Below the pieces are notes generated by a model. That model saw only the letters and a list, made by a program, of their open reading frames with translations. It was not told where the DNA came from and ran no database searches. This document shows positions 24,105 to 36,750 of a stretch of DNA of 64,000 bases, in pieces. Where the stretch lies: assembly GCF_000204055.1 (NCBI RefSeq), contig NW_006768795.1:974579-1038578 (forward strand). The letters are read 5' to 3'. This stretch comes from Melampsora larici-populina 98AG31 (taxonomy: Eukaryota; Basidiomycota; Pucciniomycetes; Pucciniales; Melampsoraceae). Each line of letters begins with the position of its first letter. Position 1 is the first letter of the stretch. The position numbers and the translations under genes are program-made.

Positions 24105-24395
24105 CTTGATCGGATGTTTTTGATTTCTTGGTAAAGGGTTTTAAATTGTTGTTATTTTTTTTTCGTTTTGATTGTTGGGTTTGAGGTTTTTGAGAGAGTT
24201 TTGTTTTCTGCTGGAGTGCTTCGATTGGGAAATAGTTGATGGTCAGATTGAGAGTTGAATTGGTTTTTTGAAGAAGGGAAACTGTTTCGGTGTGATAGTC
24301 CCCTGGGTTTCGATTTGGAATTTCAAGATTTCCAGAATGTGACTTCTGATCCAACTTTGCAAACCGACCCGCCCGTAACTTGGGTCAAAGTGTCG
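24105..24395. promoter_or_regulatory. Shared promoter region of the cystinosin and TFIIIC genes
   Basis: The two start codons (24104 on minus, 24396 on plus) are 291 bp apart and divergent, so both promoters must overlap here. It contains long T-tracts. Open frames that cross it are antisense shadows lacking family similarity. Confidence 0.6.
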
Positions 24396-27300
24396 ATGGA
24401 GATGGAGATGAATAGGAATGGGAATGAAGTTGACTGTCAACCCAATTCGACCATCTTCAGAACCACCACACTGTCTACTCTTCCATTCTCACCTTTCGGT
24501 TCATCATTAAAATGGTCAAACGATGGTCAAGCACTTATCATCACTAGAACTTATCTTTATCTACTAGTAAGTTCTTCATCTTTCTCTTTCATAACTCTCA
24601 TTGAGAAAATCTTACTCACCTTCTCTTTTTTGCACACAGACTCCATCGTTTCAAACCACACCTGGTCCTTCTTCCGACCCTCAAAAACCATCAGAGTTTT
24701 CAAAAACTGTCATCGAACTCGATAAACATTTCGGTCTACCTTGGTCTACTCATTCAAATGGTAAGTTTTCCATTCCAGATCACTTTGGATTCTTTCAAGT
24801 ATCAATCTAACGGATTCTCGTTCTCAAAGATTTGGCTGCTATTACTCCTTCTAGTGTAGATCGGTTTTGGAGAAAAGCAATTTGGTCACCAAGTGCATTG
24901 ACTACATTAGGATCGTTAGTCGGAATTTTTAACCACTTATCATCGAAAAAAATTAACCATTTCTGATCTGGATTTATCAATCATATTCGTTTAATTTTAT
25001 TATAGATGTTTATTAGTGGGTCTTACGACCAATTGTGATGTTTATGTTTTCACACCTACCAAAAATTTCGAAACTGGATTATGGAAGAATGTAAGATTTT
25101 AGATCTTTATTGACTTGTTTCATCATCGAATCTTCGCCCAAACTGAAAAACCTTTTGATGTTTTTTTCTTTTGGTTGAGGTGGTATATAGCCAAAGCAAA
25201 TTAACCTTTCAGAACAACTCTTAATATATCATTTCAAGAAAACCGGATGTGAACCAGAATCGATTTCAAGTCAATCTAATGAAGCATCAGCTAAACGAAC
25301 ACGGTTTACTTCTTCTGTACTTCGAACTCAGACCATCAGTTTGTTTGAAAGCTTGACTTCATTTTTATGGATTTCTTTTAACTTGTTTGGTTTCTTTTAG
25401 GTTTAGATTGGTCTTCGGCCATCGATTTATATAATGGTGATCTATCTCTCTTGGCTTTAGGACATCGGAGAGGAGATATCTCTCTATGGCAGTTAAGCTT
25501 TGATTTCTTTTTCCTAGAAAGGTTTTGGTTTATATCCGAACAGGATATAATAGAAATTCATCTTGTTTTGCTTCGATCATAGACATAAGGGTAAAGCAAG
25601 TATGGAACTGGTTTGTTTTGAACCGATTTGTTCGGATTCATTTCCACTCACAGAACTATGTTGGTCAAACTGGAGAATCTCAAACTCAACAAAAGGTAAA
25701 CCTTTTCCTTTTTTTTGAAATCCTACAATTCTTTTTTTGAAAAGGTCTAATCAAGATGAAAATTTAAAGGAGTTCCAATAGAATATATGGCATATCTTGC
25801 AGTAGCTAATTCTAAAGGAGTAGTCTACCTCACACGTGTTTCTCGTCAATTACAATCTCCAAATTCGGTACAAATTCATTCTCAGTTACTTTACCGTGAT
25901 GTAGGTAATAAATCTACCATTAGTGCAATGCAATGGAGTGAACCAGCTCATGATCCTCAGGTATGTGTTTTGATATCTCCGGAATACTTTACTATATTTC
26001 CATACTGATCATTACGTATGTAATCGATTCTTAGAGTCTTGCTTTAATCTTGACTAGATTAGGAGAAGTAGTGGTTTGTCAAATCCCAGAATCAGGTCCA
26101 CCTTCTTTGAAGGTCTGTGAATTGCCAACTCCCGATCCAAGACTAGATTGGGCCAGTATCACAAACTGGGCACCTTGTACTGGTAAGTTTGATTCGTCTT
26201 CATCTTTTACGATCATCTGATGCGAGGTTATGTTTTGGTTTATAGGGCTTAGCACGATTCCGATTTTCGAACAAACTTCAATTATCATCACACTCTTCAA
26301 CGGGCTAGTTTATGTACTTGATTATAATCATTCTAATCATCAATTAGCTTGCGATCTTCAACGGTCTTTTCAGCTTTCGTTGGACTTACGATTCAAGTTT
26401 AGAAAGATTGTGGGTCCTGCTGTTACTAAACAAGAGGTGATGAGTGTGTATGGAAGTCAAGTGATTGGAAATGGGAGATTGTTTAGTTGGGTGTTTGAGT
26501 TGAGCCTTTTCTCTTTCTTGTACTTAAATATTTTTGTTTGGGTGATGATCTTGTGGCTTGGTGCTGATGTTGGGCTGAGTTTCGTCCACACCACAGAGTT
26601 GATGCTCCGAATCGGTTCAGGTATAAACCAGAGAATAGACAACATTTGTTGTTTTGTATTGCTCCTTTAGGTGGATGTGATCCGGCTGATGAACTAGCTG
26701 ATTTATTTGAAACCCCCAAACCTTGTTCGTCCCTTTATCTTTATCAGTCTTTTGATTTCAATCTAATTTAATGATCTTCACATTTTAATGGCGACTAGGT
26801 TTCCGAATTGCACCTTTGGCATGTCTTTTACCAGCTCTGTTGTCACTCGAAAGCCCAAGTACAAGATTATTAGAATTACTTGAAGTAGATAGTTGTGCAA
26901 GGAGTGAAACCAAGACTTCCTCAAAAAGAAACCCGATCAGGATTGATTTATTTGAAAACCCATTGATTGATGGATTAAGGATCAAAGCGAATATCTGTAG
27001 TTATCTTATACATCGATTTCATATCAATTCATCAACAAATCCATCAGGTTTAAGTCTTGAAGTTTGTGCAACGATTGTGGATAGTTATGTGAAGATCCGA
27101 CGTAGGATATATTATGAAGTCATTCAGATTATTGCAAAGTTTTTTGAAGAATCGAATGATGATGAACTTTCAGGTAAGGTTTTTTTTTGTTTGATTGATT
27201 TGTTATATATCATGACTGATGTGATTGGATTTTCGGTTTATAGAACGTGAAAAGATGATCGCAAGGAGGTATAAGAGTGCTAGAGATGTGATTGGTAACA

Positions 27301-27705
27301 GACCAGAACCTACGTTACCTCAATTACTTGCACCGGATGTACCGTCACATAGGTTATCTGATGCAGATCGACTGGAAGGTCCGATCTTGGCTCTACATGA
27401 AGATTGTCCAGCTTGTGGAAAGAAAATTGGATTTGAGAATTTATTAATAGGGATCTGTGAAGCAGGTCATGTATGGGGTTAGTTTAGATTTTGGTCTTGT
27501 TCTTTTGATTAGGATTGAGAAAGAGACTGATGTTTTTTTGGGTTTTAAAGATCGATGCGTGATTAGTTTTGAAGTTTTGGATCATAGTCAGTTAAGAGTT
27601 TGTGGTGGATGTGGACGAAAAGTTGGATTGGGATTGGGATCTTTGGAAGAGATTGTGGATGGAAGGTGTTGTTTGTATTGTGGAAATCGATGGAAGATTA
27701 ATTGA
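24396..27705 (+). CDS. RNA polymerase III factor TFIIIC subunit (beta-propeller plus C-terminal zinc finger)
   Basis: Fourteen exons: 24396..24566, 24640..24760, 24830..24914, 25006..25090, 25191..25338, 25401..25491, 25583..25695, 25770..25960, 26035..26182, 26246..26498, 26597..26724, 26799..27173, 27244..27477, 27551..27705. They give 765 aa with every phase in agreement. The N-terminal half has WD-like repeats (LKWSNDGQALIITRTYLYLL, CLLVGLTTNCDVYVF, LALGHRRGDISLWQ), as in the TFIIIC delta/90-kDa propeller. The C-terminus, about 691-765, has CPACGKKIGFENLL, CEAGHVWDRC and CGGCGRKVG, then CCLYCGNRW: the TFIIIC putative zinc finger. TFIIIC binds tRNA gene A/B boxes and recruits TFIIIB. Likely the Tfc8/GTF3C4-type subunit. 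Start chosen at the first ATG (MEMEMNRNG); 24402 is also possible. Confidence 0.85.
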
Positions 27706-28081
27706 TTCGATTCCTCCATACAAGATTAATTTGATTGTGAAAAGTTTTGGTTTCTTTTTGTTAATCAAAATTCATTATATGGTTTTTGTGAGTTGATCGG
27801 TTCAATTGAAGTGGGTTTTTTCTATGATTTTCATGGTTACAGATTTCATTTTCATTATACAATCGAGATACATAAATGGGTTATAAAAAGAAATCCATTT
27901 GTAAAAGTTATACAAACAATCCATTTATTCCTGAAAAAAAAGAAATCCAAAAGAAAAAAAGAAACAAGAAACAAAGAGTTTTTGGTAATAAACAAGAAAA
28001 AATTTAAGTTGACAAAAGGTTTTTTACAAAAAAAAGGATCAAGTTATATGGATATATATGATGTATTTTTAATAGAATAAC
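27706..28081. other. Short convergent intergenic region
   Basis: Very AT-rich, with A-tracts; 3' UTRs of the TFIIIC gene (+) and the unknown gene (-). No gene seen. Confidence 0.4.
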
Positions 28082-29485
28082 TTAATGAGATCGGAAACAA
28101 AGAGCTTTTCGTTTAGATTTTAAAGATTTTTCATCCGGATTACAAGAATGAGAGTCTGAAGAAGTATTGATCAAAGGTAATGAAACTCTTCTGATCACAA
28201 GCTTTTCATCTTCAGTTTGATGAGAATCTTTTTCAAAACTGATTAAAGTTTTCGTTCGGATTGATAATCCTCCAATCACTAGCATTCCATTCCTTTTAGG
28301 TTTTTCTAATGGATCTGATGATTGGATTTGAATAGCTTGGGTTGGTGAGTTTGGTGGGGATGGGGATTCTGGAATCGGGTTTAGGGAAGATTTCGTACTG
28401 GTTGAAATCGAAATCGAAATCGAATCGGTTGTTAAATTTGTGGATTCGGTGACCGGTTGGTATGGTTGGTCTGGGGAATTGGATTGGGTGATGTGGAGGA
28501 TACTTAGTCTTGGTGATTTGATCTTTTCTTTTATATCTGTTGGTGATTCACCTAAAAACAAAACAAATCCATTCATAAAAGAAAATCAATAAATAAAAGT
28601 CTTGATTAATTTTTTGCGGTCGAGGAAAAGTTGGAATGGGTTTGGGTAACTTACATTTAATTGTAACTGATCCAAATGAATTCATAAAACATTGGTTTGT
28701 TAAACATTTTCTAGTTTCTTCTTCTCTTTGGTTTCGTAACTTTAATCCTTCCCAAAAAATCGTGTCATCAAATCCTTCTGATTCTTCATCATCTTCTTGT
28801 TTTATATTTTCGAAAGTTTCTTCAGGTTGGATTTGGTATGTGTGATGGTCTTTGGGAATAAGTTTGATGGATTTGTTGGGGAATTCATAAAAGTTTGCAA
28901 TTCGGATTTCTTTTTTTATTTCTTTTTGGGTTTCTTCATTCTAAACAAACCAAAGAAAAAATAAAAAGATCTCATTAAGTTTTTCTTATGCTTATGACAA
29001 TATTCTTAGTGATTGAAGAAAGGTATTGTGAATTGAGGAAGAAGGGGAAGAAGGCTTACTTGGTTTGGTTTTGATGGATTAGAAGACGATTGAGAAATTT
29101 CGACGTCTAATTCTTTTTCATAAACTAATTCTGATGGATCACCACAACACTTAAAGCTTTCATTTGATCCATTATTAACTTTCAACAAAGATTTATCCAA
29201 CATTTTCGAATGTCTTTTAATCAACCTATCACTTGAAAAGTTCTGATGAGTTGAAGGTTTTAAGATTTGTAGTGAACTTCTTCGGAAAGGTTGGGATATG
29301 TATAATGGGATGGGTAGGTATGATAGGTGATGGTAAGAATGGGTTGTGAATGATTCTTCGGAACTTTTGGGACTTGAACTTGAACTTGATGGAAAATTCG
29401 TGGGGTTATAAAGATCTGATGGTTCATCTTCTTCTTCTTTAGTAGTAGTTGTGGTTAGAAAACTAAATCGTGATGGTAAGTTTAT
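28082..29485 (-). CDS. Protein of unknown function, acidic/Ser-rich, 5' end unresolved
   Basis: Three exons are clear: 29060..29485, 28655..28940 and 28082..28551, with GTAAGC/TAG and GTAAGTT/TAG introns in phase (about 393 codons). Exon 29060..29485 begins at an acceptor (GCTTAG) with an in-frame stop just before it, so a further 5' exon with the start codon must exist upstream, but I could not identify it. The protein is low-complexity: Ser/Thr/Pro-rich (SSSSSPKSSEES), acidic (IKQEDDEESEGFDD), with basic ends (SLKSKRKALCFRSH). A more ordered block is FWEGLKLRNQREEETRKC. No known domain. Composition suggests a nuclear or regulatory protein, which is inference only. Confidence 0.6.
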
Positions 29486-30785
29486 CTAAGCATTCATAGT
29501 ATACAAAATTAAGTAAAATGGGAAAATGAGCCTTATTATTTTATAAAATCATCCCCTTTGATAAAAATACTACTTGAAGATCTTCCTTAGTTTGGTTTGT
29601 TACAGGAAGAAAAAATTGGTGAAGATCTTTTGAACTGACGTTTTTTTTGTTTAGTTTTTGGTTTCTTTTATGAGAGAAGAGGTTTTTTCGCGTACTGATT
29701 ATTAGCTAAGCTTTACTGAAAAAAAACGAATTGATGAGATGCGATTTAGAGCTTACCTTTTCCTCATCTTTGGTATATTTTTTCGTTTGTTCAGTTGTTC
29801 AGCATTCGTTTTTTACGTTAACTTGATTCCTTTAACTCGTTGGTGGTTTTTTGTATTCATGTTGGATTGTAAAAGATGAGCAATGTTTTATACAAAGTGA
29901 TTAATAAAAAAATTTACTAATCAGTTAGTTTTGTATGTTTGGATTAATAGTTGATAAACTTTTTTTAAGGCTGTGTTAATTTGTTAGAGTTAGTTGGGTA
30001 GAGTTGATGGTTTGATTGAGATCTTCAACTTCACTTTTGGTTTGTTTGTTTGTTTAGATCACTATTCTCTTGTACATAAAAGATTTCAACTATCTCAGAA
30101 AAAACTTATGTAGAGGGTTCTATACAATCATATGATATGATCACATTCACAACTTCGGGATGGATGGAAGGGTTGATTGATTGTAGAGTTGATGAGAAAA
30201 CAAATTGACGTCAAGTAGGTCTCCTGATTCTTCTTCGAGTTCTAGTTCGAGCTGATCTGTTCGTTTTTTAAAGGGGTTCGATTGGACAAATTCAAACAAA
30301 CCTCCTTTAAGTTTTATCAACCGAGCTGAAGAATTCGTACTAATCTTTTCATCTCTTTATCAATTTGATCCACCTGAGATGACCAAGAAATAACCAATCA
30401 ACAAATCAGACCTTGAAATCTGATTTGTAGTATTTTTAGTTTCTTCTTGTATATGCCCTAAAGACCTCCACTGTACATAGATCCATCATTCATATGATCA
30501 TTATAAACACGAACAAAGTGATAATTAGCTCACATGCCCTCAGAGATATACCCGTCTAGACTCTAAAGCTTTGTTGATCGGATTTCTTCAGAATTTGTAA
30601 CGATTTATGGATTCTTCAGTTAGTCTTTAGCCCTACCTACAGTACTAGTACTGCTAGTTCTTACTTTGATATCTTTCATCTATCGAACTGGTATATGCGG
30701 AGATGACTCTTGATTCACTTCTGTTCGAGGGTTTTAAGCTGATTGAATTCTGAGGAGATGAGAACATTCCCTCAAAAAAGACTCA
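29486..30785. other. Non-coding stretch upstream of the unknown gene
   Basis: It should contain the missing first exon and promoter of the 28082-29485 gene. I see no other gene. Confidence 0.35.
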
Positions 30786-30789
30786 GAAG

Positions 30790-30866
30790 TGTCAAGAAGT
30801 GGCATCTAGAAACTAATTCTGGAGCACCTCCAAAATGTTTTTGAAATGTCACTTCTGCTTGGCTTA
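30790..30866. repeat. Small palindromic MITE, copy 1
   Basis: It reads GTCAAGAAGTGGCATCTAGA ... CTCCAAAATGTTTTTGAAATGTCACTTCT. The ends form an imperfect inverted repeat (AGAAGTGGCA/TGTCACTTCT). A second copy in opposite orientation lies at 39534..39605. Confidence 0.55.
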
Positions 30867-30879
30867 AGTTTAACAGTGG

Positions 30880-31340
30880 CCGTGTCCGGACTCCAGAAAT
30901 TAAGTCCCCTTATAGTCTTTTTCAGGTCTCCTCTCTTCCCATTTTCTTGAAAATTTTCAGTCATTCTAGTATTTTATGCTTTGTCAGATTGCACATATTG
31001 TGATATGCTTTTCATGAGCAACAGACATCCTTGCATAGCTTGAGAGCTGTGCTGAGGATGCAAAAAAACAGGCCTTACACCGTGTTGTAAATGGACTAAG
31101 ACCAACTAAGCCAGCTGGATAATGATATCCCTCCAATGAAATTTGAAAGCAACCGAGTTAGAAATCTTGAATCACAATTTCAAAGCACTTCTGCTTCATC
31201 TGAACCCATGCAAATGGTACCATGTTATGTATAACTCAATGAGGAATAACATACTAGAGGGCTGAAAAATTTAAGAAAACAGGAAGAGAGGAGACCAGAA
31301 AAACACATAAGGGGACTTACTTTCTGGAGTCACACTGCCA
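30880..31340. repeat. Foldback element, about 460 bp
   Basis: Left arm GACTCCAGAAATTAAGTCC, CCTTAT, then GGTCTCCTCTCTTCC (30890-30940). It returns inverted as GGAAGAGAGGAGACC and GGGGACTTACTTTCTGGAGTC (about 31284-31337). Arms exceed 80 bp and the centre is non-coding. No transposase. Typical of a foldback MITE. Confidence 0.6.
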
Positions 31341-31843
31341 AAAAAAACCTGTTTGAGTCATAAGCCCCTCTTTTGAGGGTGTGGCCACGGCGGCCCAAGG
31401 GGCTTGATTTATAAGCAAACACTTCTGGACACTTTTGGGAATAATTGAAAGTACCTACTGTATTTTCAACCAACTAAATAGGTCTTGGGGGCACAGCATT
31501 TATTTTGTGCCAATCAATTTTGAGCCCAGGTGAGCAAAGTTGGTAGGCTTGGAGTAGGCTCATTTGATAGCCATAGTCCATGCGCATCTTTTGAAGTGCT
31601 CTGGACCTTGAGAGAAGGAGTGGTGTGTTGTGTAGAGCTCAAAAACTGAAAAACAGGTTTCATTACAACCCTTTTTAAGTTTATACATAGGCAGATTCCT
31701 AGGTCCAAAGAATTTGTGGATCAACTGGTTGAAAAAATTGCCACACAAAAATTACATCAAGATAAAATAAAAGAAAAAGCATCAAAAACTCACTACTTTG
31801 GAATTTTACATATCATCTTCAGCATAGGATTATCAATGGCCAA

Positions 31844-31999
31844 TTACAGGATACAAAATAGAAGCCCCAGCTTTGTGCCTGGAATTAGTTTGGCAATACA
31901 TTTTGATTTTCTGGGCAAAAGTCTGGGCCCAGAATTCAAATTTACTGTCAAAAAAAAAATCTAGGCATGAAGCTGGGGCTTCTACTTTGTATCCTGTAA
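31844..31999. mobile_element. MITE with 28-bp terminal inverted repeats and TA flanks
   Basis: The arms start CAGGATACAAAATAGAAGCC on the left and end in the complement with a single mismatch (31970-31999). Both ends abut TA, the Tc1/mariner target duplication. The interior of about 96 bp is non-coding. Two short arms inside (TGTGCCT/AGGCATG) extend the hairpin. Confidence 0.62.
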
Positions 32000-32463
32000 A
32001 TGTTAGTTCAGAGGAATATAGTTGAGGGGATTTTGAAAAGTAAAACAAGTTGATTTGTAGATACACAAGTGAGTCAAATTGAAACCAGAAATGGAAAACT
32101 CTAGGTATCGGTGAAGTCACTCCTAAAAATTGTATTCTTGGAAATATAAAGGGAGCAGTGCCATATGCAGCATCTACATTCATCCTCATCACTACAATGA
32201 CTCAAAGGTGAGCACTGAACTAAATTTGAAATCCATCTACCAAAGTTATGAAACCATGTTGACAAGTTTCATTCACACTGACCTAAAAATCTACCAAGTA
32301 GATCTTACAATGGCTTTAGTTTTAAGGAATTTAGGAAATCTTGTTGGATCAGAGTAGTCTTGTTTCTTATGTGCCATGAGAATTTGGAAAGTCTGATCTT
32401 TCAATGAGAATCATAAGTTTCAAAAGCATGGCTCAAAATTGAAACTGGAGCCAATTCTGAATC
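32000..32463. other. Non-coding stretch
   Basis: No gene or repeat recognised. Confidence 0.3.
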
Positions 32464-32790
32464 ATGATGAGTGGTTGGATAGTTTTACAACACAATCTCT
32501 CCTTGTGGACAAAACTTTGGCTGGACAGTCTATTGAAGAAAACAGGCTTGCTTAATTTGCAGAAAGCACAGGAATTGAATTCAGGATTGACCTTCTTAAA
32601 CTTTGCTGAATGTTTTAACATTGCAATGAAGGCATCTCACACAACAAGAATGCATATGAGAGTTGTGTTGGTTCTTGCTAAGAAGGGGGTGTTATTCACT
32701 GCCCATGAATCAGAAAGTTTTCAAAATCTTTCAGGTGCATTTGGAATGTCAGAATCAAACTATATGTGGTGTTTAATGGCTTCACCTTGA
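32464..32790 (+). pseudogene. C-terminal fragment related to the 43485-46214 protein
   Basis: The frame reads SLWTKLWLDSLL ... LNSGLTFLNFAECFNIAMKASHT. This aligns with the end of the 909-aa protein: SLWKSLPLEILF ... LNSDLKSVAEYFHSVMKASHT. No signal peptide, upstream exon or rest of the protein is present, and the tail after MKASHT diverges. It is a truncated paralogue or dead gene of the same family. Confidence 0.6.
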
Positions 32791-33784
32791 GGACATCTAG
32801 AGTTTATCTATAGATCTCTTTTTTCCAACAAACCCTCTACAAAGAGTGACACACATCAATGTGTTTAATACAATTGCTTTCTTTAGCAGCTTGAATTTCT
32901 CTTTCTTTTCCCTACTTCATTTGGTTTACCTAAAGATTTAAATATCAAGCACATCTCATCTGATTTGATGAATAACAGAGAATTAGTAAATCACAAATCC
33001 TTATCTTCCTAATTTTTGTTTGCAGTATTTTGATTCCCCGCTGTCCCTCCCAAGATCAAATTGTCAGGCCAAACTCTCAGAACCTATGGACAACTTTATA
33101 GCCAGTTTTCTTTTTCATTTCTTCATGCTGCAATCTAAAGCCCCCCCTCAAGCTGTCAAGCCTTTTTAGACTTTATGAAAGGTCACAAGAATTACTATAA
33201 TGTACCTGGATAATACTCTGAAACAGCCATTTGATGTTCTTTTGCAAATAATTTTATGAATTTCCCCACAATTATGATCCAGCCAATGTGAGCACTGATG
33301 AGTACAAAAGATGTGACTGTAATACTGGCAAAGTTAAGCTGTCATTTTTTCAATCTCTCATTCTTCACCAAACAGTTGACACAGGTGCAGCAGCTACTCC
33401 AAGAAGATATAGACAGCTTTCTTAAATAAAGTCCTTCAAAGATATTCACTTTATCAATGGTTGACCAGTGAGTTTTGAGGTCTTGATTGTGGACTTGAAT
33501 CACTGTTCAACAAAAGGACCAACATGATTTTTGTTGAAGATGCTTTTTCATTTTATCTTCTTCTTTTGACAGTTTGAATCCCATCTTGGGGTTATTCAAT
33601 TTCACTGCAAAGATATCAGAATCTGTTCCAGGCATTCACACAACTTTTCTACTGGAGGATCAACTCTAAGGACCCCAAAGGACAACAAGCATGCTTCCCT
33701 CATCCTACACCAGCCTCTCAAGAGATATATAAATCAGACCAGGGTATCCATTTCTTTGTCTCCCAAGAGTTGGAACTTGGAACC
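32791..33784. other. Non-coding stretch
   Basis: Short frames only. Nothing recognised. Confidence 0.3.
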
Positions 33785-34425
33785 CCACTTGCACTGCAGA
33801 CATTATTCGGGTTCCCCAAGTGGGCAGGGAAAAATGATTGGGAGTATGATTTGTCATAAAATGGTCTATCACTCCACACCTGAGCCATAACACCCACACT
33901 ACATATGTGTAGCAGGCTCAGTGAATATGTGGTTATCATGTACATACAGTTCTGCTCAGTTATCTGCTCATCAGGACAAGTTATTCATATGTAATACATG
34001 CTGTAACTTCTTTCAGATTGAAAAAAGCTTCCAAAAGATTGACTACATACACTGACTCAATGTTTTGGTGTGATCTCATCAACTCAACTGCATGTAACAC
34101 ACTTTCTGTTACTAAGACATAGCTTCAACAATATTGCCTGAGCAGCTACAGAATTATATGTAGTGAATTTTTGGGAAAAAAATTTCAAAGTCGAAAAAGT
34201 TACATGTGGTATAACATGTGATTTATTTATTCTGATGGGCAAAAAACTGAGCAGACCTGTATGTACATGATAGACAACTATTGACTTAGCTTGCTGCACA
34301 TATGTAGTGTGGGTGAAATGGCCCAGGTGTGCAGTATTAGATTCTTTTATGAAAAACTGTACTATTAATCATTTTCCTCTGCCAAATTGGGGAAGTTGAA
34401 TGATGTTTACAGTGCTTGGGCTCTC
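33785..34425. repeat. Long inverted-repeat element, about 640 bp
   Basis: The left arm (33785-33915) and right arm (about 34295-34425) are inverted copies: GTAGTGTGGGTGAAATGGCC on the right matches the complement of the left, as do the CCAGGTGTG, TTTTATGA and TTGGGGAA blocks. The 380-bp centre is non-coding. A third, single arm is at about 14310-14420. Confidence 0.6.
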
Positions 34426-34892
34426 CAGTTCCCTTTAAAAGCCTCCAGAATTTGTTTCCGGCACACACAAGTTCATATGTATGTGTGTTGTTTTATCCAC
34501 AGTTCAAGTTTAGTTGTACCTTATGCTTTGCTTACACATTGGTCCTTGAGGCTTGATCCTTGACTCGTGATGAAAACCTGAAATTGAAGTTGATCTTGCT
34601 GTTGTCTCTGTTGTCCTAAGTTCCAATCCTCTAAATCAACCCACACAGCCTCTATGACTCTGTGAACCGAAAAGACGGGTTCGAACTTGTGGGACTGTGC
34701 CCCAGATGTTGCAACTCCGGAAGATGTCCGATTCAACTCAATCGACCGACAGTGACGTCTTGGCGCGTCTTGGGAATATCGACAAAATGAACGCATGAAA
34801 CTCTAACTATGTATGATGTGAACGCAACCCATCACTCAACTTTAAAACAGTTTCATTTTTAAATCCCCCACGAGGTTATCAGATCATATCCG
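34426..34892. promoter_or_regulatory. Upstream region of the BTB gene
   Basis: 467 bp between the foldback and the start codon at 34893. No clear element identified; the promoter is presumed here by position. Confidence 0.35.
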
Positions 34893-36566
34893 ATGAGTAC
34901 CAGGAGCGGACGAGGACCCAAAGTGACACCAGTTCCAACGTCAAGAAGCTTCATGCGTAACGATCTACTCGAAGGTCCATCCTCACTAATCCACTCGCCA
35001 AGTCTTGATTTAGATGATACGCCGTCAGGAACCTCAACTCGTAGCTACGCTGAGGCATCACGTCAAAAGAATGGTCCATATACGATCATCGTTAGGGGAA
35101 AGACATTTATCCTTACAAGAGATCAAATCCAATTCGATTCTCCTAATTTATTTACGATTGCATTTCTAGATGATATTTATTCAGAAAATGTTTCAGGACG
35201 GTTACGTTTAGATAGTAGATCACCCGATTTATTTGAAATAATTGTTGAATATTTATCAGGTTATCCTATTTTACCTGTTAAAGAACCGGCCAAGTTATTA
35301 GCAGATTCAAAGTATTATGGATTAGATGGATTAAGAGATCTATTAAGTTTACCAATAGTCGGACCATCTTTAAGTTCAAGACACTCTATCAGAAAGGTTG
35401 TGAGATTAGAGGATATGGTCAGTGGTAGGACTAATGACATAGAATGGACGAAGGATGGTTTAGTTGAAGTAGCACGTGGACCTCCGAGCCATGTGATGGT
35501 TTTCATCACGGGAGCTTCGTTCAGGTAGGTAATCGCATCGTCAGGAATTGTGGAATTGGTTCATATGGGCTGATGGTACCGGACCATTGATCCATGGTCT
35601 AGGTTGGATATGACAGTAACGTTGAATGGAGAATGGTGAGTCACGACATGAAACAACTGGTAAGAGGTTTTGATGATATGATCTCGATGGAATCTCATTT
35701 TTTCGATGATATCCTAAAGTGTACAGGCGCTCTTTGGGATCGAATTGCCACCCTATGCGTCAGTGCCGGCTACTTCCTGATTCACAATCACGACGACTGT
35801 CTTCATGCTGATACTTGACCACCATCATATTTCATTCCTGTCATATCCAGTTCATCATTAACCTCTAAACCATTACTACTCAGGGAAGATACACACGAAT
35901 GGACAACAATGATGGCCGAATCTCTTTCGGCTACACCTGTAGTATTGAACGATGGTGCCTTCGATGGAAACTTTGGGGATCTTGTCAATTGGGTGGCTTC
36001 GTTCTTGGAACGTTTCTCTCCTCCACGTGGTCAGTTAACAATCCGTTTCTTTATCACGATGTCTGTGACCTAATATTCGCCACAATAATTTAAGACAAGT
36101 TAACAGCTGCCAATTACGAACGAGGAATTAGACCAGTACCTTTGTCAGTTCTTTTTGCTACTTATCTTGAGATTAATATGAAAGCTGACCATTCTCGTCA
36201 CCTAATCCTTCACGTGTATAAAGGCAAGAGCCGGATATCACTGAAAGCCTAACTCGTATCATGCCAGGTTTGGCTGGAAATCTTCGACTTGAAGCGTCAC
36301 AAGGCCACACAGCTCTAAAACTTGTAAATGAGCTCTTTGATTCAATTTTGATTATCATATGCTGACTCCTTTGTGGTGAATTATAGACGACCTCATTCTG
36401 GGCGACTGAATTGTCCGTCATCGTCACCCCAATGTTTACAGATTCAAGCCAAGTAGAAAATCCTCCAAAACTAGTGGCTAAACTTTTAAATTGTAGTCTG
36501 ACTACCGGTCTCTTCAGAAGAAGAGCACTAAGGCCGATTGTGCAAAGAAGTGACGAGGATCAATAG
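34893..36566 (+). CDS. BTB/POZ-domain protein with unknown C-terminal part
   Basis: Seven exons: 34893..35524, 35603..35635, 35720..35758, 35884..36029, 36095..36143, 36224..36323, 36387..36566 (392 aa; phases agree). Residues 1-60 are a disordered Ser/Thr/Pro stretch. Residues about 61-150 form a BTB fold of the KCTD/T1 type: GPYTIIVRGKTFILTRDQI, then SPNLF, LDSRSPDLFEIIVEYLSGY, and AKLLADSKYYGLDGLRDLL. Such domains oligomerise and often serve cullin-3 ligases. The C-terminal half (VQALFGIELPPYAEDTHEW ... RRRALRPIVQRSDEDQ) is ordered-looking but matches no family I know. Two very small exons (33 and 39 nt) make the middle of the model the least certain part. Confidence 0.72.
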
Positions 36567-36750
36567 TCATTTTGCAAAATCAGAGAATCTCATCTATTGA
36601 GTAAACAACTATTCCGTCCTTTTAATCCAAAAAAATAGACTTCTCATGCAATTTGGAGCTCGACAAGTCACATTATCACTTGAGCATTCCCTGATTTTTT
36701 TATCTTGCACCATCGAACGTCTTGAGATTTGCTGGATGCATGGGACAATA

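Noticed and set aside
23992..24354. 120-codon open frame on the minus strand upstream of the cystinosin start
   Set aside because: It overlaps the true first exon in another frame, is low-complexity and has no family similarity. The cystinosin frame fits PQ-loop motifs perfectly.
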